NCBI RefSeq assembly: GCF_030272615.1
Contig: NC_081411.1
Coordinates: forward strand, 836,310,136 to 836,374,135
DNA from: Cryptomeria japonica
Taxonomy: Eukaryota > Streptophyta > Pinopsida > Cupressales > Cupressaceae
DNA length: 64,000 nucleotides
Direction: 5' to 3'
Positions 56,470 to 64,000 of the stretch are shown in pieces. Below the pieces are notes generated by a model that saw only the letters and a list, made by a program, of their open reading frames with translations, was not told the DNA's origin and did not search any database. Within the stretch, counting starts at the first letter, position 1; every line of letters starts with the position of its first letter. The translations under genes were made by a program, and so were the position numbers.

Positions 56470-59030
56470 AACTATAAATATGTATCCCAGCTGGTTCTGA
56501 AGGTTTCAGATATGGATACAAGTCCAGTCAGTAAGTGTGGAAATGTTTCCTTCTCCTTGACTTCTTTCGGTGTGGGCTTAGCAATCATATCCATATATTC
56601 CCTTTTATGTACACCAAGTGAATCCAATCTTGGACTCACCAATCCTCTAAGACTTCTTTCTCTTCGAATGATCTTGTCTCTTTCCTTTTCAAAAGAAAAA
56701 ATTTGGTTCTCCAAGGACAAATTTTATCCATCAATAGATGTTGTTAGTGAGGTTAATCAATCAAAAGAATTTGCAATGTTTGCAACCTTATCATGTAACT
56801 CCTTTAATCTTCTATCTATATTTGTTGTAAGAGTTTCTATGTTACAACAAACCCTATAGATATTTGTACACTGTTTCAAACAATTCTCAATAAGAATCAA
56901 TTTTCTTTAAATTTTCTTCTTCTCTCTTTCAATAATTTGATCAAAAGTGGCTCTCTTAGCCATAGTAAATCTCTCAAGTGCCTGTTTGAAATTTTGTTGC
57001 AAAGATTGAAAGTTGTTAGATATATGCTTTGTTAATGCCTTAAGCTTGCCGGAAGGGCTTGATTCATTTTCAATCTTACAATTAGAAATTAGTCTATGCA
57101 AAACTATGATTGAGTGATCTATTATTCCTTTATCTATAGATCCCTCCTATATTAGTTTCTGAGTAGCCATCATCATCAACTCAGTGGGAGTCATCTCAGT
57201 GATTGATTTCTTCTCAACTTGAGAAGTGTCAATTCCCAAAGCCTTTGTTGGGGAATCAATATTAACTGTCGGTATAGTCTCACTTCCCTTTGCCTTATCC
57301 TCCTTAGCACTGATGGCTTTGCCACTTGGTGCAGTATCTATTACTATTAGTGGAGTATTATCCACAATATTGTCAGTATCTTGTACATTGCCTTGTTCAA
57401 AATTTTTGTCTGTCCGTGGTGTCTGTATACTTATAGTTATTGCCAGTTTATCCAAAATTGGAGCTCAACTATCCAAAATACCTTTCCCTTTAGATCTATC
57501 TAGGATGGTGGAATTTGTTTCTTTTACAAATTCTTCTTGGGAAGTGAGAACATTAGGATTCTTTTGGAATAATTTGGTCCAACCATCTTTGGTCTCATTT
57601 ACTACCTCATTTACCCTGCCCATCATTAGGCTTATTTGTTGGGGTTTACTACTAAAAATTGTTCTGGTAGCAACATCTATGCATCTTTTCATTTCTTCAT
57701 TATTTATTTAACCACACATACCAAAAAGTTCCACTTCCTTAATTTCTCTATCCCTCTTGATTGCATCAAGTCTTCTAGCATCTAATTTATTGTACAATGA
57801 TAGAGGAATTTCCTTCAAAAATTCTAATAAGGATTTCTTATATATATCTATATGTAATTAAATTACCTCTTCAATCTCATTCTGCTCATTATCCTCTAAA
57901 TCTTCATAATAAATGGATACATTTTTCAAAACTCCATCCTTGGTTATTTCATCAATCAATTCAGCATAGGTCATTGTAGCCTTACTAGATTTAGTATCAT
58001 CATAATTCTTCTTCTTCTTCTTGTGGGTTACCGGAGTGGGTATGATTGGTTTCCTTGCCGGAGGTGGGGTTGTTGTAGGTTTTGTTACTTTTCTCACAAG
58101 CTTCCTCCTTGGCTCCACCTTCTTCTCTTCTACCGAAGGCTAGTCAAATTTCTTTCTTTGTACCCTTTTGAATGCTAGAGGTTCATTATCCTCTAGATCA
58201 GAGTCAAAAGAGACAAAAGAAATGAAAGTTTTAGGCCTCTTTGCCTCAAGATCACTAACCATTGCCAGTTTGGATCCAAAACCTAGTTGAGTGTCTATCT
58301 TATGAATTACATCCTGTATATATGCAAACATCTTATCTATTTTCTTCTCTCTTCTTTTCTTGTCAAAGACAATTTTGACTTCAAGATCCTTTTCTTCAAT
58401 AGTACCAAAGTGTTTGGTTTTATCATCCAATGGAGCTTCAAGAAGCATTTTTGAATAGATTTCAAAAATGTTATCATCCACTTCATATCCAAGCTCAGTG
58501 ACCCATATGATCCTAGGTTTTACTAGCTCCATAAGAGTTTCACCAGTTTTCACCATAAAATAGATATCAGTGGAGTACTTCTCCACAATGTGCTTTGATA
58601 TTCTTTCCCTCTATCTCATGTTTTCTTGAAATGTTTTGAAATAACCCCAAAGATTTTCATCTCTGCCGGTACCAAGACTGGTGATTTCTTCCTTGATTTT
58701 CATACCTACCTGTATGTCATGTGCCCAAATATTCTTCCCTAGACTGGGTAGCTCATTCATGAAGTAAAGCATTAAACAAACAATGAGATTTCCAAACCTA
58801 AAAGTTCCTTTCTTAACACTCTTAATCTTTATAAGATTTATCATTAACTCACTTCTCAGCCATTCACATAAATCACACTTCTCATTGTTCTTTAACATCT
58901 GATAAGAAGCATGGATGTAGGAACTACCAACAGATTTCAGTTGACTTGATTGAGTTACCTTATAGTCGATTATCATGCTGACAAATTTCACATCTAAGTC
59001 CTTGATTGTGCTGATCCTCATAGATCTTCC
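56470..59030 (-). pseudogene. ORF2 of TR-GAG-like element (region 1)
   Basis: Pieces from N to C on the minus strand: a compact helical domain at 58611-59021 (SSYIHASYQMLKNNEKCDLC, EWLRSELMINLIKIKSVKKG, FRFGNLIVCLMLYFMNELPS), a charged linker at 57858-58586 (KKRREKKIDKMFAYIQDVIH; then PIIPTPVTHKKKKKNYDDTK), and a long C-terminal part at 56472-57692 with MMGRVNEVVNETKDGW, STILDRSKGKGILDS and coiled-coil text. It is homologous to the left element (60-2150) and to region 2. Domain order (helical block, Lys-rich linker, coiled coil) is like the LINE 3' ORF. No known enzyme motif. It may be a Sirevirus env-like ORF relic or a structural protein. Confidence 0.65.
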
Positions 59031-60060
59031 ATCATGGGTTGCGCCGGTGAGCTTTTCAACTACAATGGTGGAAATTTTCTTGCCAGGTTCTTGTCTGACT
59101 TTGGGTAAGTTGGTGACTACTTGAATTGCTTCCTTTTTATCATGTAGGGCCTATCTAGCTAGATGAACTAATTGTGAACCCTGCTCAAAACATATCTGAT
59201 TACCTCATCTTTGAATTTCAGTATGTACAAAATACCGGTTAACCCTAGATTCTTGATGATCTTATATTCTGGCTTGATTGTTTCAGAGTCTCCTATTATC
59301 ATAGATTGAGACATGCCCTTAATCTCTTTTGTACCTAGATCCTACAAGGTGCAATGAATATATGCCCTTACATCTTCAACATACATCACGTTGTCAAGAA
59401 CCCTAGAGAATGCTCCCGCAAAATCTTTTTTCTTAGCTATCTGGGGAACTTCCTTGAAAAATGGGTCTCAACCTATCCTTAACTTCAACAATGGTGGGAT
59501 TTGTAATGAAAGTAGGATTAGATGACCTGGATGCCATTTTGAAGAAATACCTAAAAAATGATCATTGGTGTGAAGATTTGATTGCTTCTTTGATTATTGC
59601 TGGAAATCCTTTCAAAATGCCTTTGCTCACTCTTAACTGCCTGAAATTAGCCTTTTCTTTTCTCTGGATTCATTGAATGTTGGGTGAGTGAAAATGAATT
59701 CACTTTCTCATTTTATCAGCAAGTAAACTCTAATCCTTCATTATCATAAATGCTTCATGATGTACCCTACCGCATGCTAGTTTCACAGCCTTATGCCAGG
59801 TAAACCTTCATCAATGATTAAGACAACTCTCCAGATCTCTTCTAGATCTCCTCTGGGGAATATGAAATATTTTCAATAGATTTTCCAATGCCTAAGGAGT
59901 ATGCCTTAGTTATAGGTGGAATTTCCTGTCGATGCAGGAATGCTCTATTCTACTAGTGGAGTTACCAGTGTAGATCCATCTCCACTTGGTTCTTCAAAAT
60001 TTCTAACCTATTTCTTGGTGTGATCTGGTTGAATTTCATCTACCTTCTACTTTCCTTTCT
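59031..60060 (-). other. Linker between gag and ORF2 (region 1)
   Basis: Minus-strand text is broken by stops and frame changes and shows no pol motif. It looks like eroded N-terminal ORF2 or the remains of the gag C-terminus. Nothing in it resembles a protease, integrase or RT. Confidence 0.45.
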
Positions 60061-60079
60061 CATTTTCTTTATCATTGCT

Positions 60080-60420
60080 ATCTAGTTGAGTCTTTCTTCT
60101 ACAGTACTTAGCAATATGACCTATTTTGTTGCATGCATAACATGTAACATTGTTCTTTTCAATTTCTTTAACATATCGAGTGTCATTCCTTGACCTACAT
60201 TGATTATCCAAATGACCAAACTTTCCAATGACATTTGAAATTCATTTTGCAATCTTTTTCTCTTTGACCATATTTCTTGTAATTTGTGCATTGACCAGGA
60301 ACAAAATTGTAGTTTTGATTTTCTCTATTTCTACATTGTTTAGCCATATGCCCAAATTTATTAAAAACAAAGAATCTACCAATGAATTTATAAACATTAT
60401 GTTGCCTTATCGGTTTCCTC
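60080..60420 (-). pseudogene. gag nucleocapsid with four zinc-knuckle modules
   Basis: Minus strand in order: FFVFNKFGHMAKQC, QCTNYKKYGQREKDC, KCHW..GKFGHLDNQC (one small frame break inside) and TCYACNKIGHIAKYC. They repeat the CX2CX4HX4C plan at a spacing of about 24-28 residues. The last is intact, and the others have lost one or more metal ligands. They mark the protein as Gag nucleocapsid able to bind RNA. Confidence 0.8.
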
Positions 60421-60718
60421 TGGTCTGATGAGTTCTGTATACTAGTTGTTTGATCTTCATTTGCAGTACCGGAGCTTTCACCTTGTACAAATCCAAGTCC
60501 TCTAGAATCATCATTCTGCCTTTATCTTTGCAATAAGTCATCCAACTATGCATCACTAATCTTGAATTTTTCTTTATACTCACTTGTAGTAGTTAGATCA
60601 TCTCTCAAAGTAGTTATTTGTCTTTCAAGTTCTTGTTCATTGTTTTGGGAGTGTGGCAAATCAATTCTCAACATATTATTCTCACGAGTCAATCTGCCAC
60701 ATTCATCAAATTTGTTCT

Positions 60719-61080
60719 TCAGAGATATAACAAGATTATCTTCTTCTTCTTTCTGTCCTCAATATCTTTTGATAACCTCATAGTCAGGTCTCGCATTTCA
60801 TTCTTCATGAGCATGTTTTCTTGCCTTAGTTTCTGACATTGTTCCTTACGTACATTTTTCTCCTCATCATCCGGGTTTTGCAAAAGTTCCTTTCTCTTAG
60901 CTTGAACTGATGATAACCTTTCATGTAGAGTAAGAATGAATTCATTAGCATAATACAATTCATCTTGTAGTTTTAAATTCTTCATCCTTTCAACATCATA
61001 ATCCTCAAGAGCCATCTCAAGTTGCTTCTCCAGAGCCATGTTCAATGTTTTTAGTTCAGGATCTTCCTCAAGCTATTAAA
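60719..61080 (-). pseudogene. gag coiled-coil segment
   Basis: About 108 open codons close to the PBS: LEKQLEMALEDYDVERMKNL, then LHERLSSVQAKRKELLQ, QKLRQENMLMKNEMRDLTM. This is heptad-like coiled coil, probably for assembly. It lies upstream of the zinc knuckles (60080-60420), with broken frame between. Confidence 0.65.
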
Positions 61081-61095
61081 CTTCTTCTGAGGAAC

Positions 61096-61110
61096 TAGGC
61101 TCTGATACCA
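61096..61110 (-). promoter_or_regulatory. PBS, initiator-Met tRNA
   Basis: The minus strand reads TGGTATCAGAGCCT three bases from the LTR B end. It shows that LTR B is the 5' LTR of internal region 1. Confidence 0.92.
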
Positions 61111-61112
61111 AT

Positions 61113-62058
61113 TTTTGGGATCCAAGAACACTGAGAGGGGGGGTTGACTCAGTGTTCTACCAGCAAGATATGATTTTACCCTTTTATAACATAAACATAT
61201 AAACCGGTAAATGAAGAAACATATTACTTGAAGCAAATAAACCATCCACATAAATGAACACCATAACACACATAATTTATACCTGGAAAAACTCAAAGAG
61301 GAATAACCATGGTGGGATTTGTGGCCCACAATATTAGTTCACTAGCCATATGAAAGGATATTACATAAAATGGGGACTTGCACATGCAGGAAGGCACACT
61401 GCCTAGAGCACACTGCTCACCACAAAAAGAGTCTCACTAACTACAAGCTTCTGCTGAAATGAAACAGTAATAATGAACTCACAAAATGTATCTGCTATGC
61501 CAAAAAGAGTTCCAGTTATAGTTCTGCTATGTCCTGGTTTATAAACCCTGAACACTTTTACCAATATCTTTTCTCCTCCAAGAATGCTTTCCAAACTATC
61601 TACAAATCATTGCATGATATAACATTCTCATACAAATGATCTATACATATTCTTTGCATCATACAATTCTTGTATAATTCTCTTATGTTACTTTCTTCCA
61701 AAATGACCTAGCAAACTGACCTATATACCCTTAAAAATAATATGCCTTATGTCATCTTACAATGTATTACAAAATATATACAATGTCGACTTTATACGAT
61801 AATTAAAAAATGATTTTACAAATAAAAATTCCTTCGGGTCCAAGCCTGATGTCGGCTTTACTGAAGTGATGGATGTTGGTGCCAGTTTAACATTGGATAC
61901 TCCAATGCTAGTGTCTACTAGTGAATGCCTCCTAGTGTCGGTTTATGCCAATGTATGCTTCCTTATGAATCTGGTTGCCAAGTAACCATGTTGCCATGTT
62001 GATTTTGATGTTGCCATCAATGACAACATATGAATCCAATGAGTGTCAATTGCAAAAA
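61113..62058 (-). repeat. LTR B, shared between two units
   Basis: About 946 bp, clearly alignable to LTR A throughout. The first TG has decayed to TT on the plus-strand side and the G run is only 7 long (61137-61143). PBS on its left, PPT on its right. Confidence 0.88.
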
Positions 62059-62235
62059 ATCTCCCCCTTTGGCATTGATGGCAACACTCATGTGAAAAAT
62101 GGATTTCCTATCGGTTCAACTTGAAGTATGCTCTCCCTAAGCAATACACTCCTTCCTGATATCTTTCCCATATTTTCTATCTGATTTTTTTCACATTATA
62201 TACACTCCCCCTTTGGCATCAATGCCAAATACTGG
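62059..62235 (-). promoter_or_regulatory. Polypurine boxes, internal region 2
   Basis: The minus strand reads AATGCCAAAGGGGGAGAT abutting LTR B, and GATGCCAAAGGGGGAGTG at about 62206-62223. The two copies of one box lie about 145 bp apart. Confidence 0.82.
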
Positions 62236-62271
62236 TGAAAGAATTGAAAGAATTAATAAATATAGATTACT

Positions 62272-63950
62272 TTACCGGAGCTTGACCAATTTCAAAATTT
62301 CTAGGTAAGCCTTGTCTAGCAACTGTAAATATGTATCCCAGCTGGTTCTGAAGGTTTCAGATATGGATACGAGTCCACTCAGTAAGTGGGCAAATGTTTC
62401 CTTCTCCTTGACTTTTTCCGATGTGGGCTTAGCAATCATATCCATACATTCCCCTTTATGTACACCGAGTGAATCCAATCTTGGACTCACCAATCCTCTA
62501 AGACTTCTTGCTCTTTGAATGATCTTGTCTCTTTCCTTTTCAAAAGAAAAAGTTTGGTTCTCCAAGGACAAAATTTATCCATCAAAATAATTTGCAAATT
62601 TTGCAACCTTATCATCTAACTCCTTTAATCTGCTATCTACATTTTTAGTACGAGTTTCTATGTTATAGCAGACCTTGTAGATAATTGTACTCTGTTTCAA
62701 ACAATTCTTAATAAGAATCAATATTCCTTCAATTTTCTTCTTCTCTGTTTCAATAATTTGGTCAAAAGTGGTTCTCTTAGCCACAGTAAATCTCTCAAGT
62801 GCCTATTGGTCTGAAATTTGCTGCAAAGATTGAAAGTTGTTAGATATATGCTATGTTAATACCTTAAGCTTGCCGGAAGGGCTTGCTTCATTTTCAATCT
62901 TACAATCAGGAATTAGTCTATGCAAAACTGTGATTGAGTAATCTTTTATTCCTTTATCTGTTGATCCCTCCTTTATTAGTTTCTGAGTAGCCCTCATCAT
63001 AAAATCAGTGGGACTCATCTCAGTGATTGATTTCTTCTCAACTTGAGAAGTGTCAATTGGGAAAACCTTTGTCGGGGAATCAATATTAACTATCAATATA
63101 GTCTCAGTTCCCTGTGCCTTGTCATTCTTAGCACTGGTGGCTTCACCACTTGGTGCAATATCTATTACTATCAATGGAGTATTATCCATAATATTGTCAG
63201 TACCCTATATATTGCCTTGTTCAAAAGTTGTTTCTGCCGGTATTGACTATACACTCTCCTTTACTAGTGGTGGTGTCTGTATACTTATAGTTATTGTTGT
63301 TTTATCCAAAATACCTTTCCCTTTATATCTATTTGGGATGGTGGAAGTTTTTTCTTTTACAAATGCTTCTTGGGAGGTGAGAAAGTCATGATTCTTTTGG
63401 AAGAATTTGGTCCAACCATCTTTGCCTCAACAATCTCCTTCACCTTCCAAAACATATTCACAAAGTCTTCTTTTTGCCTTTGCAAGAATAAGAGTTCATA
63501 TTAAATAGAATTAATTCTATTCCTTTGCTCACCATCCTTATCAATAAAATCAAAATATTTTCTTAAAGCACTCAAATCTTCAATAGCGTCAATTTTTCTT
63601 TTGTGCTTCACTGCAGCTATTGAGCAAGAGATACATTATCTATAGACTCTTCTAGCATTGTGGATACAGTTCCTTAATTCCTCAATACATGTTGATAAAA
63701 CCTTTTGCACATCCACATTCATTCAGTAGATTCTAAATATCAAAACCTTTTTCTTTAGATATTCTACCCTCAATAGATTGCTCAAAGAACTTCTCCTTCA
63801 TAACTTCATTTAGGGATTCTAGAAGCAAATTACTGATATCTTCAATGCTCATTCTATTCCGAATCAAATGATTCAAAATAATACTTTCAATTCTATCCAA
63901 CTCAACTGAAGTCAGCCACATCACACCAATTTTCTTGATACTATCCATAC
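62272..63950 (-). pseudogene. ORF2 of TR-GAG-like element (region 2), partial
   Basis: Homologous to the C-terminal part of region 1 ORF2: SFEKERDKIIQRARSLRGLV at about 62490-62560, HLLSGLVSISETFRTSWDTY, SNLKELD-type coiled coil (62575-62784) and TAPSGEATSAK-type text with PTKVFPIDTSQVEKKSITEM (62851-63189). Further upstream pieces (63430-63948) are charged and helical. The N-terminal part lies beyond the window. It has stops and a few indels relative to region 1. Confidence 0.65.
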
Positions 63951-64000
63951 TGTCAACTAATTATACCAAATTAGATTCATCATTTGATTTTCCAGCTTCC

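Larger units (their letters stand above)
55242..64000 (-). mobile_element. Tandem non-autonomous LTR elements with gag (TR-GAG-like), shared LTR
   Basis: On the minus strand: internal region 2 (64000-62059, entering from outside the window), LTR B (62058-61113), PBS, internal region 1 (61095-56208), LTR A (56207-55242). LTR B has a purine tract on its right side and a PBS on its left side, so it acts as 3' LTR of one unit and 5' LTR of the next. Each internal region carries the same ORF2. Region 1 also has a gag with zinc knuckles. No protease, integrase or RT is present in region 1. Repeated purine boxes again suggest Sirevirus origin. Confidence 0.88.

Overview
This window is repeat-saturated plant nuclear DNA. 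I found no complete host gene, no rRNA or tRNA gene and no CRISPR array. Almost everything recognisable is a transposable element: Ty1/copia (several Sirevirus-like), Ty3/gypsy chromovirus, LINEs with RNase H, large non-autonomous LTR elements and a Helitron-class element. The density of nesting, the old and eroded copies and the element types suggest a very large seed-plant genome, most likely a conifer or other gymnosperm. That is inference; the sequence does not name a species.

Left third (1-18900). The 3' end of a Sirevirus-like non-autonomous element (1-3158, plus strand) abuts a fragment of gypsy gag and a rearranged LTR element (3159-5201). A near-complete but stop-ridden chromovirus lies on the minus strand (6245-14077). 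It is followed by a foreign LTR fragment with a (GA)n tract (14078-15141), a decayed copia integrase-RT (15142-17130, minus) and about 1.8 kb with nothing recognisable.

Right two thirds (18900-64000). The backbone is one old Helitron-class element on the minus strand that I read as Helentron-like: cysteine-rich N-terminal region, Rep/HUH, PIF1 helicase, then an EEP-type endonuclease. It has been split by four insertions. (1) A 15.9-kb LTR element with a tRNA-Trp primer site and perfect TSDs (22638-38526). It carries its own sense ORF, an antisense plant-mobile-domain ORF, and a nested 3.0-kb copia element (30568-33570) whose two LTRs are strikingly different. (2) A 5'-truncated LINE (about 38890-41178). 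(3) A 12.8-kb Sirevirus-like copia (42245-55008), itself interrupted by a 6.0-kb LINE of the same family as (2) (43718-49750). (4) A tandem array of gag-bearing non-autonomous LTR elements sharing one LTR (55242 to beyond the window end).

The most notable points are the Helentron-type gene order in a plant genome, a LINE family with an extra ORF downstream of its RNase H, the heterologous LTR pair, and a 1.8-kb plant-mobile-domain frame with no detectable frameshift but 14 premature stops, all TGA or TAG. All calls come from reading the sequence. LTR identities and family names are by eye and need alignment.
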